Part shown: positions 10,051-18,519 of the stretch, one piece after another | How positions within the stretch are numbered: the first letter of the stretch is position 1 | How the letters are laid out: the number at the start of each line of letters is the position of its first letter | Assembly: GCA_029262895.1 (NCBI GenBank) | Contig: JAJCYM010000003.1 | Coordinates: 1-58,252 of the forward strand | Source of the DNA: Roseivirga sp. | GTDB lineage: Bacteria; Bacteroidota; Bacteroidia; Cytophagales; Cyclobacteriaceae | Direction: 5' to 3' | Length of the DNA stretch: 58,252 nucleotides | Made by a program: the position numbers and the translations under genes | The notes under the pieces: generated by a model | What the model saw: only the letters and a program-made list of their open reading frames with translations | What the model was told of the DNA's origin: nothing | Databases searched by the model: none

Positions 10051-10648
10051 AGACTTGAGCGAGTTCCAAGTCACCCTTTCGATATTTTGAGTAAAATTGA
10101 TAGGGGAGAATAGTAGTGATGAATAAAATACAACATGCAATTAGAAGGCGTTCTGCCATTATATATTGAGACAGAGACGTTGCATTTGCGTCATGGTACT
10201 GTCTTTCAAAATCTTGATATTCAAGAGAGCCACGTAGGCCTGGAGACCCTTGAGAATCCTGCTTGAGTCCATATTCCATTTGAACAGACCTCAGTCTAAG
10301 TTCGTTTTTCTTCAGTTGCAGAGAGGACAATGCGAAAAATAGGACTGCCAGCATGAAACATAGGGCACTGGCGTAGCCCCCAATAAATGCGATTTTTCTC
10401 ATGATAGTATTGGGTTTAAATGTTGTCAATAATTTCAAATCTCTTTCAAATTCTTGCGGGCCATTTGGAGAACATTTCAACTTGGCCATCTCAAATGCGG
10501 TCTCAAAATCGAGACCTTTTGAGTTTATAATTTCCTCTGTTTTACAGGATAGATGATCTATGAGATCTTCTTTAAGTAAATCGTCTGTGACACCTTCGTT
10601 TAAAACATAGTCCGAGATGCTGTCAATTTGGGTCTGGTTTAAAATCAT
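10049..10648 (-). CDS. PadR-linked membrane protein of unknown function
   Basis: A 199-residue protein. The first 110 residues are soluble and helical, resembling the domain that often precedes permease-like proteins next to PadR genes. Two hydrophobic segments follow, near residues 112-132 and 165-185. Its start overlaps the padR stop by four bases (ATGA), so the two are translated together. Such partners of PadR often affect membrane transport or act as membrane brakes, but no function is shown here. I do not recognise the family with confidence. Confidence 0.6.
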   Translation of the reverse strand: MILNQTQIDSISDYVLNEGVTDDLLKEDLIDHLSCKTEEIINSKGLDFETAFEMAKLKCSPNGPQEFERDLKLLTTFKPNTIMRKIAFIGGYASALCFMLAVLFFALSSLQLKKNELRLRSVQMEYGLKQDSQGSPGLRGSLEYQDFERQYHDANATSLSQYIMAERLLIACCILFITTILPYQFYSKYRKGDLELAQV

Positions 10649-10983
10649 GACAGGGCAGGTTTACTTCCAAAGATCAGTTTCAAAGTCTGCTGAAAGTCGA
10701 CCAGCTCATCTACTGCTGGTGCCGCCAGGCCCTTGCCCTTGTTGGTGAGACTATAGTATTTTCTGGTCCTATTGTTCACCAAGGCCGATTCAGTGGTGAG
10801 ATATCCCTCTTTAGTCAGGGCATGAAGTGTTGGATACAAAGACCCTTCTTTGATAAGGATTTTTTCATGGCTCATTTCTTTCACACGTTGTACCATTTCA
10901 TAGCCGTACATTCTTTCCTTTTCAGAAAGCAACTTCAAAATCATTGGTTTTAAAATACCTTTCAGGAGTTCTCTTGAATACAT
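10645..10983 (-). CDS. PadR-family transcription regulator
   Basis: A 112-residue winged-helix repressor. The PadR pattern is clear: KGILKPMILKLLSE, then MYGYEMVQRVKE and the wing GSLYPTLHALTKEGYL with RKYYSLTNKG. The ATG at 10983 gives the usual MYSRELLKG start; upstream ATGs at 10998 and 11001 lie inside the palindrome at 10993-11013 and would lengthen it by only six residues. It forms an operon with the membrane protein at 10049. The palindrome over its start suggests it represses itself. Confidence 0.88.
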   Translation of the reverse strand: MYSRELLKGILKPMILKLLSEKERMYGYEMVQRVKEMSHEKILIKEGSLYPTLHALTKEGYLTTESALVNNRTRKYYSLTNKGKGLAAPAVDELVDFQQTLKLIFGSKPALS

Positions 10984-10992
10984 AGAACAATA

Positions 10993-11013
10993 ATACATCA
11001 TAATCCGATGTAT
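10993..11013. promoter_or_regulatory. Palindrome at padR start, probable operator
   Basis: ATACATC, seven bases, then GATGTAT: perfect 7-bp arms just upstream of the padR start. PadR proteins are known to bind ATGT/ACAT-type dyads. The half-site TACATC resembles those of the 22-base repeats at 11488, 13198 and 16956, but the spacing is three bases shorter. Confidence 0.55.
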
Positions 11014-11052
11014 GCAAAATAAAATTAATGAAATTATGGTGATGTGAGTGAA

Positions 11053-11475
11053 TCAGACATCTACATATCCATGATCCCAGGTTTTTGAGGCATTGTGATT
11101 TCTTAGATCAAGTTTAAAATCAAGGGCCGCCTTTAAGTTCATAAGAACAGAAACCCAACCAGGCAGAACATCCAAAAATTGATCTTGTGCTACGCGCTTA
11201 TTTACCAAATGAAAATCGGTTCCGCCATGGCTGTTTTTTGTCAAATTGAAGGTGACTTCGGAATTGAAGTAATCAATTTGAAAGAGCTTCCCTGGGATTC
11301 TTTGAAGAATTTTGGATTGATATTCCCAACCATTTATAAATTGAAAATTGATGAAAAGATCTTTTTCAACCGCAGATTCGGCCCAAAAATTGGCTCTTCC
11401 TTCATCACTATTGATAAAAGCGTAAACTTCTTCGGGTGAAGTCTTTAGGCTTAGTTTCCATTCGATTGTTCTCAT
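11053..11475 (-). CDS. START-like (SRPBCC) domain protein
   Basis: A 140-residue single-domain protein of the SRPBCC fold. MRTIEWKLSLKTSPEEVYAF, then FWAESAVEKD and a C-terminal GWVSVLMNLKAALDF are typical of the AHSA1-like branch, which binds hydrophobic ligands. It is divergent from a winged-helix regulator, a pairing often seen when the regulator controls the SRPBCC gene. A TAAATTTG -7 element (minus strand, 11480-11487) lies only four bases from the start, so the transcript may be leaderless. The ligand is unknown. Confidence 0.72.
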   Translation of the reverse strand: MRTIEWKLSLKTSPEEVYAFINSDEGRANFWAESAVEKDLFINFQFINGWEYQSKILQRIPGKLFQIDYFNSEVTFNLTKNSHGGTDFHLVNKRVAQDQFLDVLPGWVSVLMNLKAALDFKLDLRNHNASKTWDHGYVDV

Positions 11476-11487
11476 TCAACAAATTTA

Positions 11488-11509
11488 TATATTGTATATT
11501 TGCGATATA
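11488..11509. promoter_or_regulatory. 22-base inverted repeat operator, copy 1
   Basis: TATATTG, eight bases, then CGATATA. It covers the plus-strand -7 element TATATTTG (11495-11502) and abuts the minus-strand -7 element at 11480-11487. It could therefore control both the SRPBCC gene and the regulator gene. The same repeat occurs at 13198 and 16956. Confidence 0.6.
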
Positions 11510-11518
11510 CATTTGGAC

Positions 11519-11842
11519 ATGAGAATTCGAACAGAAATAACAAGCGATTATATTACCGAAGAAGATCATCGAGTAGCCAAGGTTGCGAACGCACTCGCCC
11601 ATCCTCTAAGGGTAGCATTGGTGCGTTATCTTGCCGAGAAGAACGGAGGGCGCGGAACAGACAACATAACGTGCAATAAAGATCTGGTCGAAATGTTCGA
11701 TTATTCTCAGTCTACCATGTCGCAACACGTTAAGATATTGAAGGAATGTGGCTTATTCGTGACTGAAACAAAGGACAAATTTACCTTCTACTACCTGGAC
11801 AAGGATCTATTAAAGCTATTTAAGAATTCATTAAACCTCTAA
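11519..11842 (+). CDS. ArsR-like winged-helix regulator A
   Basis: A 107-residue DNA-binding protein. Residues 20-45 (VANALAHPLRVALVRYL) and the recognition helix region SQSTMSQHVKILKECGLF match ArsR-type winged helices. No metal-binding cysteine pair is seen in the usual place, so metal sensing is unlikely. I chose the ATG at 11519, since a TTG at 11492 would fall inside the promoter. It leads an operon-like run with the AraC gene (19 bases downstream) and the related regulator at 12818. The 22-base repeat in its own promoter makes it the best candidate for binding all three copies. Confidence 0.78.
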   Translation: MRIRTEITSDYITEEDHRVAKVANALAHPLRVALVRYLAEKNGGRGTDNITCNKDLVEMFDYSQSTMSQHVKILKECGLFVTETKDKFTFYYLDKDLLKLFKNSLNL

Positions 11843-11861
11843 ATACAAGCGGCCTCGGATC

Positions 11862-12773
11862 ATGATTTTAAAGAGCTTTCCTGAACGAAGTTTGGTTGAA
11901 TCGGGTACCTCATCTGTAGTCAGACGTTTCGGTCAGGAGAATATCGTTGTGAATGCCAAGAGTCGGGATAATGAGTACCATAATTTACTTGGACCTTTGT
12001 CGCTCAAGTACACAATCAGCGGAGCGGAATGGTATCAGGTTGAAGGTACTGAGCTGAGCATTGATATGGACAATCTGCTTGTACTTAATAATCAGCAGAC
12101 CTACTCAACCCATATTTCCTCGGAATCTGAGGTGGAGTCCTTTTGTTTCTTCTTTAAAAACGGACTGTTTGAGGAGGTGTATACTGAATTGGTCAAAAGC
12201 CCACTTGAGCTGCTAGATGACCCTTATGGATTAAAGCGGCCGCCTTTTGATTTTATTGAAAAGAGGTATCGCGTGAGTCCGGTTATGAAGCAACAGTTGA
12301 AAAGGCTAAAACAGGAAGTCGATAGTAACGATTCCGAGTTCTGTGACCTTGATGAGCATGCTTATGGCCTGATGCTTAGCCTGCTATCTCTTTATAAAGA
12401 AACGAAACGTGAGATTAACAAGATGCCCTGCGTTAGAAAAAATACGCGTGACGAGGTATATCGAAGAGTTTCCAGAGCCAGGGATTTTATCGATTCATTC
12501 TTGACCGAGTCGATAAATTTGGATGAAGTAGCGGAGGTGGCATGCATGTCGAAATATCATTTTTTACGCAGTTTTAAGTCTGTCTATAAGATGCCCCCAC
12601 ATCAGTATATCATTCAACAACGTATGGAAAAGGCCAGGGAGATGGTGCTAAATGATGTCCCTGTTCATGAAGTTTGCTGGGCCGTCGGACTTTCAAATCA
12701 ATACTCCTTCAGTAGACTTTTTAAGAAACACTTCGGCTTAGCCCCAACCCATTTAAGGCAAAAGTCCAAATAG
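11862..12773 (+). CDS. AraC-family regulator (soluble)
   Basis: A 303-residue transcription regulator. Residues 1-180 look like a cupin-type sensing domain (beta-rich, no clear metal set). Residues 205-300 hold the two helix-turn-helix units: INLDEVAEVACMSKYHFLRS, then HEVCWAVGLSNQYSFSRLFK, ending FGLAPTHLRQ. It lies 19 bases after regulator A and 44 before regulator B, so the three are probably co-transcribed. The inducer is unknown. Confidence 0.85.
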   Translation: MILKSFPERSLVESGTSSVVRRFGQENIVVNAKSRDNEYHNLLGPLSLKYTISGAEWYQVEGTELSIDMDNLLVLNNQQTYSTHISSESEVESFCFFFKNGLFEEVYTELVKSPLELLDDPYGLKRPPFDFIEKRYRVSPVMKQQLKRLKQEVDSNDSEFCDLDEHAYGLMLSLLSLYKETKREINKMPCVRKNTRDEVYRRVSRARDFIDSFLTESINLDEVAEVACMSKYHFLRSFKSVYKMPPHQYIIQQRMEKAREMVLNDVPVHEVCWAVGLSNQYSFSRLFKKHFGLAPTHLRQKSK

Positions 12774-12817
12774 CAATTTTAGCAATCTCTATCCCAAAGG
12801 GCTGTTGTAGGTTTCCG

Positions 12818-13162
12818 TTGTTAAAGAAGCCCGATTTGAAATCCACTATTAATCCACACATTCGCAAGGATTTGGACATTGCAAAACTCTCGGAGGCCCT
12901 GGCCCATCCGTTGAGGATAGCCATCGTTCGCCATTTGAGGACAGAGTACCAAGCTCACGAGAAGGGTGGGGGTCAGTTGATCGAGAAATTGGCGATTGAG
13001 TTTGATGAATCAGAGGAGACAATCAGATATCATATTGATGCCCTGGTCAGGGTTGGTACGATCACTACGAAGATAGATCGGGGCCAAAAATCCCACGTTT
13101 TAAACCGAGAATTTATTGGTCGACTTTCTAACCTCATTGATGGGTTATTGAAAATTAAATGA
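12818..13162 (+). CDS. ArsR-like winged-helix regulator B, TTG start
   Basis: A 114-residue relative of regulator A: both have the segment ALAHPLRxAxVRxL at the same place, followed by a winged helix (ESEETIRYHIDALVRVGTI). The frame has no ATG or GTG near its start. TTG at 12818 is the first choice, with further TTGs at codons 7 and 19. No Shine-Dalgarno is visible. It has no 22-base repeat of its own and probably depends on the upstream promoter. The pair may form heterodimers, which is speculation. Confidence 0.68.
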   Translation: MLKKPDLKSTINPHIRKDLDIAKLSEALAHPLRIAIVRHLRTEYQAHEKGGGQLIEKLAIEFDESEETIRYHIDALVRVGTITTKIDRGQKSHVLNREFIGRLSNLIDGLLKIK

Positions 13163-13197
13163 CTTATGGGAACTAATAATTCGATAATTATCTTTTA

Positions 13198-13219
13198 TAC
13201 ATCGTCTATTAACGATAAA
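13198..13219. promoter_or_regulatory. 22-base inverted repeat operator, copy 2
   Basis: TACATCG, eight bases, then CGATAAA, ending 10 bases before the permease start. A -7-like TATCTTTT (13189-13196) lies just upstream, so a bound protein would block transcription of the permease gene. It has the same spacing as the copies at 11488 and 16956. A shorter repeat, ATAATT-CGAT-AATTAT, sits immediately upstream. Confidence 0.58.
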
Positions 13220-13229
13220 CAATAAGACT

Positions 13230-15635
13230 ATGTTTAAACACTTACTAAGATTCAGCTTTCGTTCTCTCATTCGCCAAAAACTCTATACATCCATAAACAT
13301 TGTTGGTTTAGCTGTCGGAATGTTCTCTTTCCTGATGATCATGCTTTATGTTCGTCATGAGGAGAGCTTCGACAGCTTTCATGAGGATGGGGATCAAATT
13401 TATCGACTCATATCCCACACCGAGGCTCGTTCCGCAGCAATCACTCCATATGTTTGGGGAAAGTATTTAAAGGAGGATTTACCCGAAGTTTTGGATTACA
13501 CTACAATTAGATCCCACTCCCTGACAGTAAAACGAGGTGATGAAGTGTCGTTGGAAGAGTTATTGTTTTCTGCGGACTCCACTTTTTTTAATGTCTTTCA
13601 GTTTCCTGTGGTGGCTGGTAATGAGCGGGACTTTTTAAAAGACCCGGGAAAAGTTGTGGTTACTCCTGAGCTGGCACGAAGATATTTTGGGGATGAAAAT
13701 CCGATTGGTAAATTTTTAGACGTGGATATCTCAGGGCAATTTATGCCTTTTGAAATTCAAGGAGTTGTGGAATGTCCGGATAACTCCCACCTGCAATTTG
13801 ACATGCTTTTTCCTGTTGAACGGTTCAGGAGATTTGCACCTAACCCGGGCGTATACGACCACTGGCGGATTCATTTTGTTTTCACCTATTTGCGTATGCC
13901 AGAGCAAATTGATCTGGCCAAGCTGAAAAATGATTTCAGTGAGTTTCTTTTGCGCCATGGGGGTGAGCAGGTACAGGAGTCCTATCAACCTGATCTGGAA
14001 AGGCTGGATTATATTTACTTAAACTCAAAGTTGGATTTTGATCTAACTCCAAGAGGAGATGCAGCTAATAATAGAATTCTAATTTTCGTGGCACTGGGTG
14101 TGCTGCTCATGGCAGTTATCAACTTCATCAATATCTCATCTGCCCAATCCTTGAGAAGAGCAAAAGAAGTAGGGATCAGAAAAGTTTTTGGCTCAAGAAA
14201 GGATTCACTGATCCTCCAGTTTATATCAGAAGCCGTTTTGATTGCTTTTCTGTCCGCCATACTTTCATTCCTACTGGCTATTGCTGTTATTTCAGCCTTC
14301 AACAATTTTACGGGTAAGAGTTTTGACGCTTTGGATGTCCTAACAATTGGCAACATCACTTTCATGTTGCTGTTAAGTCTTGCTGTGGGCATCATCTCTG
14401 GTAGTTACCCAGCTTTAATCCTGTCTTCATTTAAGCCAATCGTGGTATTACGTTCAAGATCTGCGGGCAAGGCAAAAGGGGCCTTGGCGAGGAAAATATT
14501 GGTTACACTACAATTTGCCCTTTCCGTTGTACTTATTCTTTCAACAGGTGTTATCTATAGGCAGGTAGCTTATATGTCCGAAAAGAATTTGGGCTTTAAT
14601 AAGGAGCAGACCATTGCCATTACGAACGTTGGAAATGTTGCAAATTCTGCCCAACGCACAGAGCTGTTTAGGCAAGAAATGATGAAGAACAACAGAATTC
14701 TTTCTGTCTCGGCATCTTCGACCTATTTAGGCCAACAACCACCATCACTGCGTTACATTCCTGATGGCTATGATGGTGAAGAGACTTCTTCAATCTCCAC
14801 CATCTTTGCAGACCACGATTATGCCAAGGCTTATGATTTACGACTAGACCAAGGCCGTTTCTTTGACAGAGCGATTAGTACGGATTCGGGTGGTTTGGTG
14901 ATTAACGAATCGGCTGTGAGGCTCTTTTCCACCCGAGATCCATCCTGGCTAACCGAGCCTTTAACTAAGAAGATGGCGTGGACCAGTTTTGGTGGTAACA
15001 GCGGAGTATCCAATGTAATTGGCGTGGTGAAGGACTTTAACTTCCAGTCGCTAAAGAAAGATGTCAGCCCTTTAGTATTTAAGATGGAACCGCAGTTTTT
15101 TGGAAGCCTTCAGATCAAGATTGCAGTGGATGAGGTTTCTGAAACGCTGTCTTCAATGGAATCAACATGGAGAAGATTATTTCCTGAAATTCCTTTCGAA
15201 TACAATTTCATTGACCAGCAATTTGCAAGACATTTTGCACAAGATCAGGAGCTAGGCAGTATCCTCCGACTTTTTGCACTTCTATCAATCCTTGTCGGTG
15301 TACTGGGGTTATTTGGCTTGGCCTCTTTTTTGGCAATTGAAAAGGAAAAGGAAATGAGCATCAGAAAAGTGACCGGAGCTTCGGAATTTGAGATTCTTCG
15401 ATTGCTCTCCTGGATTTTCTTGAAGTTGGTTCTGGTTGCCAATATTGTGGCGCTTCCGGTAGGATTCTTAATCATGAATCAATGGTTGAACGCCTTTGCT
15501 TTTAGAATAAATATGCCAGTGGGAATTTTTGCAGGAGCGGCAGCAATTTCTCTTTTAGTGACAGTTTTCACGGTCGGTTATCATTCATTGAAAACGGCCA
15601 GGGTGAACCCTGCCAGAATTTTAAGTCAAGATTAA
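13230..15635 (+). CDS. MacB/FtsX-type ABC transporter permease
   Basis: An 801-residue inner-membrane protein with the duplicated Bacteroidota layout: one membrane segment at 20-40, a periplasmic MacB core, three segments at about 285-395, another at about 425-445, a second periplasmic core, then three more at 675-790. The junctions AKEVGIRKVFGSRK and EKEMSIRKVTGASE are the cytoplasmic FtsX signatures that contact the ATPase. No ATPase is encoded next to it. The family exports lipids, peptides or lipoproteins, or drives cell-wall enzymes. The operator at 13198 puts it in the local regulon. Confidence 0.88.
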   Translation: MFKHLLRFSFRSLIRQKLYTSINIVGLAVGMFSFLMIMLYVRHEESFDSFHEDGDQIYRLISHTEARSAAITPYVWGKYLKEDLPEVLDYTTIRSHSLTVKRGDEVSLEELLFSADSTFFNVFQFPVVAGNERDFLKDPGKVVVTPELARRYFGDENPIGKFLDVDISGQFMPFEIQGVVECPDNSHLQFDMLFPVERFRRFAPNPGVYDHWRIHFVFTYLRMPEQIDLAKLKNDFSEFLLRHGGEQVQESYQPDLERLDYIYLNSKLDFDLTPRGDAANNRILIFVALGVLLMAVINFINISSAQSLRRAKEVGIRKVFGSRKDSLILQFISEAVLIAFLSAILSFLLAIAVISAFNNFTGKSFDALDVLTIGNITFMLLLSLAVGIISGSYPALILSSFKPIVVLRSRSAGKAKGALARKILVTLQFALSVVLILSTGVIYRQVAYMSEKNLGFNKEQTIAITNVGNVANSAQRTELFRQEMMKNNRILSVSASSTYLGQQPPSLRYIPDGYDGEETSSISTIFADHDYAKAYDLRLDQGRFFDRAISTDSGGLVINESAVRLFSTRDPSWLTEPLTKKMAWTSFGGNSGVSNVIGVVKDFNFQSLKKDVSPLVFKMEPQFFGSLQIKIAVDEVSETLSSMESTWRRLFPEIPFEYNFIDQQFARHFAQDQELGSILRLFALLSILVGVLGLFGLASFLAIEKEKEMSIRKVTGASEFEILRLLSWIFLKLVLVANIVALPVGFLIMNQWLNAFAFRINMPVGIFAGAAAISLLVTVFTVGYHSLKTARVNPARILSQD

Positions 15636-15645
15636 AAATTACGAT

Positions 15646-16062
15646 ATGAAGATTTTACTTACGCTAACAACAGTCATATGGTCTTGTTTCTCGCTGCAGG
15701 CTCAGGAACAAGACCTATATAAAGTGCTAAATGAGCAAGTTGAGGCCTATAATGCTGCTGACATTGATCGGCTGGTCAAAAATATCACAGATGATTTCAA
15801 ATGGTTTTACGTCACTTCAGACAGTATAATACTCGAGGTCTCTGGTAAGGAGGAACTTCGGAAGGCAATGGAAGGCTATTATAGTGCCGGTTTTAACAGT
15901 GTTTCATCGATTGAGGATTATACCATTGATGGCAACCGGATCAGCTTTAAAGAAGTGGTCGGCCATCGGAATAAGAAAGGTGAGATGGTTCAATCATCGT
16001 CAATGGGAGTATATGAGATGCGTAACGGCAAAATATATCGGGCCTGGTATTTTATGGATTGA
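15646..16062 (+). CDS. Exported NTF2-like (SnoaL/DUF4440) protein
   Basis: A 138-residue secreted protein. The signal peptide is residues 1-20 (ending LQAQ), and the rest is a single NTF2-like cone: VEAYNAADIDRLVKNITDDF, then a YMR-type end strand KIYRAWYFMD. The family includes small-molecule-binding and isomerase-like proteins. It begins 10 bases after the permease gene and so is probably in its operon. No function can be assigned. Confidence 0.72.
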   Translation: MKILLTLTTVIWSCFSLQAQEQDLYKVLNEQVEAYNAADIDRLVKNITDDFKWFYVTSDSIILEVSGKEELRKAMEGYYSAGFNSVSSIEDYTIDGNRISFKEVVGHRNKKGEMVQSSSMGVYEMRNGKIYRAWYFMD

Positions 16063-16075
16063 GACGTAAGAGGGG

Positions 16076-16942
16076 TTATTTCCATTCTCTCTTGGCGGCT
16101 TCGAGGTCTCGTAAGAATTCAGAGTTTTCCCACATGGCGGATAACATTTTATGGGCCAAAACACGAGCGGCCTCTTCGTCACTCGGATAGTGAATACCCA
16201 TTATCTCGCGTGATTCACCAACTTCGTAAGCAGTTGCCAGAAACTCATTTCTCTTTGAGGGAATTAACTCACTCCAAGTAAATGCCTGAATATAGGCCCA
16301 TAGTGTATGACCACTGGCGAATGACGGGTTTGAAATTCTGGCCATTGGAGTCAGCCTTGATTCAAGATGATAGGGTCTGGGCCTTAAGAAATGGTACTTG
16401 ACCGTAAATTCCATGATGCGCATATCTCTGGTTACGCCCGCCAGAAGTCTGGTGGTGGCCGGGTAATCTTTGGATAGTCCCTCTCTCCCGGCTACTTCCC
16501 GATACTCCCAAAACAGATCTTCCAGATTGGAACCATAATAGCCACTGGTCTTTTCCATAGGTGGCCAGTAGCCGATTGGTGCGATTTCTCTGGCCCGCTT
16601 TTTTTGAGAGTCGGTACGAGAAGATTGTAACTGCAATAAATAGTCAAGTTCTGCTCTTGCCTGCTCAGAGCTATTGGCAGGAAATTGTACTGATGACTTA
16701 AGTGTGTTGACTTGTTCTTTGCTAAGATAAGAGGGCTCAAGTCCAATGAATTGCCTTCCCGAACTACGATTTTCCAGGGGGTATTTGATCTTATCCAATT
16801 CAGAACTTGAGGGTCGGGCTGAGTTGCTAAGTGATTCTAATCGTTTATAATGATTTTTAATTGGTTCGAATTCGTGAATTGACTGACCTGAAACATAGAA
16901 GCTACAGATCATTGTGAGGAAAAAGAAGGCGAGTCTAGTCAT
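16076..16942 (-). CDS. PAP2-family (class A acid) phosphatase, exported
   Basis: A 288-residue periplasmic phosphatase. A signal peptide covers residues 1-20. All three PAP2 motifs are present: KYHFLRPRP, SFASGH (usually PSGH) and SREIMGIHYPSD, the last holding the nucleophilic His. Its length and lack of membrane spans fit the soluble class A acid phosphatases, not the lipid phosphatases. Its promoter region carries the 22-base repeat copy 3 and is shared with the divergent nitrobindin-like gene. Confidence 0.85.
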   Translation of the reverse strand: MTRLAFFFLTMICSFYVSGQSIHEFEPIKNHYKRLESLSNSARPSSSELDKIKYPLENRSSGRQFIGLEPSYLSKEQVNTLKSSVQFPANSSEQARAELDYLLQLQSSRTDSQKKRAREIAPIGYWPPMEKTSGYYGSNLEDLFWEYREVAGREGLSKDYPATTRLLAGVTRDMRIMEFTVKYHFLRPRPYHLESRLTPMARISNPSFASGHTLWAYIQAFTWSELIPSKRNEFLATAYEVGESREIMGIHYPSDEEAARVLAHKMLSAMWENSEFLRDLEAAKREWK

Positions 16943-16955
16943 AATTGGGTATTTT

Positions 16956-16977
16956 TATATCGTATAATACCGATATA
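16956..16977. promoter_or_regulatory. 22-base inverted repeat operator, copy 3
   Basis: TATATCG, eight bases, then CGATATA: perfect 7-bp arms, 14 bases before the PAP2 start. A second dyad, TCGTATA-N7-TATACGA (16960-16980), overlaps it. This is the most symmetrical of the three copies. Confidence 0.62.
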
Positions 16978-17050
16978 CGAATTATATCAAATAGGGTTAG
17001 ACATATTGATGTTGGGAGCAGCATCTGGAATGATCAAAATGAATGGAATA

Positions 17051-17569
17051 ATGCTTACAGAAGTAATCAAGCCTTTGACTTGGCTTATTGGCAGTTGGTC
17101 AGGTGAGGGAAAGGGAGAGTATCCGACAATGGAGCCTTTTGAATTTAATGATCAACTAAAATTCAGCATTCGCAGTGATGCTTTTGAACTAGAAAATCTT
17201 ATTCATTTCGAACAAGTGGCTCGTGTCAAAGAGGGAAATGAATTCATTTTTAAACATTGGGAGGCTGGATTTTTGAGGCCGACAGAGCAAGGTAAAATTG
17301 AATTGCAGGTCACTCATAATACTGGAAGGATCGAGATTTTGGAAGGTAAATTTGTCGAGCTTGATTCTGCCAAAAATCGATTTACACTACGATTCCGGTC
17401 TACATTACTTCACAATTCTCAGGGGCTTGTTAAAGCAAGAACCAGTGAAAGAATCTGGACTTTTGAAAATGACCGACTGCGATACCTTCAATCAATGTGC
17501 ACTGAAGATGTTGAGGAAATGACAGTCCATTTGGACTCTATTTTGGAAAGAAGTAGAAAGAATGGCTAA
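17051..17569 (+). CDS. Nitrobindin-like heme-binding beta-barrel protein
   Basis: A 172-residue protein of the nitrobindin/FABP-like family (THAP4 C-terminal type). The N-terminal signature [16 protein letters not shown] is nearly exact, and later strands ([27 protein letters not shown]) also fit. Family members bind heme b and react with nitric oxide or peroxynitrite; whether this one binds heme is untested. I chose the ATG at 17051, which gives [14 protein letters not shown]; ATGs at 17009, 17030 and 17039 are possible. Its stop overlaps the lipA stop by four bases. Confidence 0.78.
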   Translation: MLTEVIKPLTWLIGSWSGEGKGEYPTMEPFEFNDQLKFSIRSDAFELENLIHFEQVARVKEGNEFIFKHWEAGFLRPTEQGKIELQVTHNTGRIEILEGKFVELDSAKNRFTLRFRSTLLHNSQGLVKARTSERIWTFENDRLRYLQSMCTEDVEEMTVHLDSILERSRKNG

Positions 17570-18447
17570 ACGTTCACGTGTCGTTCTGCATGATAGGAAG
17601 ATCTCACCAAGGCACCAGACTCAACATATTTCAAGCCCCGTTTTAGTCCTTCTTCCTTGAAGAACTCGAATTTATCCGGGTGGACAAACTCGTGGACTTC
17701 GAGGTGCATTTTAGTAGGTTGCAGGTATTGACCCAGAGTCAAGATATCCAAGCCAACTTCGACCAGATCGCCCATCATTTTGAAGACCTGGTCATCGGTT
17801 TCGCCCAAACCCAGCATCGCTCCTGATTTTGACCTTTTACCGTATTCTTTAATCCTTTTCAGTTGCTCTAAACTTCTTGGGTATTTTGCCTGTGGTCTTA
17901 CCCTCCGATATAAATCAGGAACTGTTTCCACATTATGAGATACCACTTCCTGGCCAGCATCGATCATTCTATAAAGTGCTTCCCAATTCCCTTTGACATC
18001 CGGAATTAAGGTCTCTATAGTTGTTTCAGGGCTTAATTTTTTGGTTTCAACCACCGTATTATACCAAACCTCAGCTCCACGATCTTTCAGTTCATCACGA
18101 TTGACAGAAGTAATTACGGCATGTTTTACCCCCATAAGCTTAATGGCTTCCGCTACTCGCTTTGGCTCATCTTCGTCATACTCTGGTGGTCTACCAGTAG
18201 CCACTGCGCAAAAGGAACAGCTTCTGGTGCAAACATTGCCAAGAATCATAAATGTGGCGGTGCCAGCCCCCCAGCATTCACCCATATTAGGGCAGTTGCC
18301 GCTTTCACAAATGGTATTTAATTTATACTGGTCTACCAGCTTTCTGACCTTGGCATATTCCTTACCTATGGGCAGTTTCACCCGTAACCAATCTGGTTTT
18401 CTTCGTTTTGTTTGCTTCTCCGCAGAGACTACTGGAAGTTCAATCAT
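17566..18447 (-). CDS. lipA: Lipoyl synthase
   Basis: Radical SAM enzyme that inserts two sulfurs into octanoyl groups on GcvH and on E2 subunits of 2-oxoacid dehydrogenases. It has 293 residues. The auxiliary cluster cysteines are C47, C52 and C58 ([12 protein letters not shown]), the SAM cluster cysteines C73, C77 and C80 (CTRSCSFC), and the C-terminal RSSYHAE holds the conserved serine. I chose the ATG at 18447, because GAGGAG lies at the right distance before it; TTG at 18480 is less likely. GcvP, whose partner needs lipoate, is encoded in the same window. Confidence 0.96.
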   Translation of the reverse strand: MIELPVVSAEKQTKRRKPDWLRVKLPIGKEYAKVRKLVDQYKLNTICESGNCPNMGECWGAGTATFMILGNVCTRSCSFCAVATGRPPEYDEDEPKRVAEAIKLMGVKHAVITSVNRDELKDRGAEVWYNTVVETKKLSPETTIETLIPDVKGNWEALYRMIDAGQEVVSHNVETVPDLYRRVRPQAKYPRSLEQLKRIKEYGKRSKSGAMLGLGETDDQVFKMMGDLVEVGLDILTLGQYLQPTKMHLEVHEFVHPDKFEFFKEEGLKRGLKYVESGALVRSSYHAERHVNV

Positions 18448-18519
18448 ATCACGCTCCTCTGGCTTGTTAGAATAACACAAAGTTACGGATTAGGTTCCAA
18501 TATATAAATGGAAAAACTG

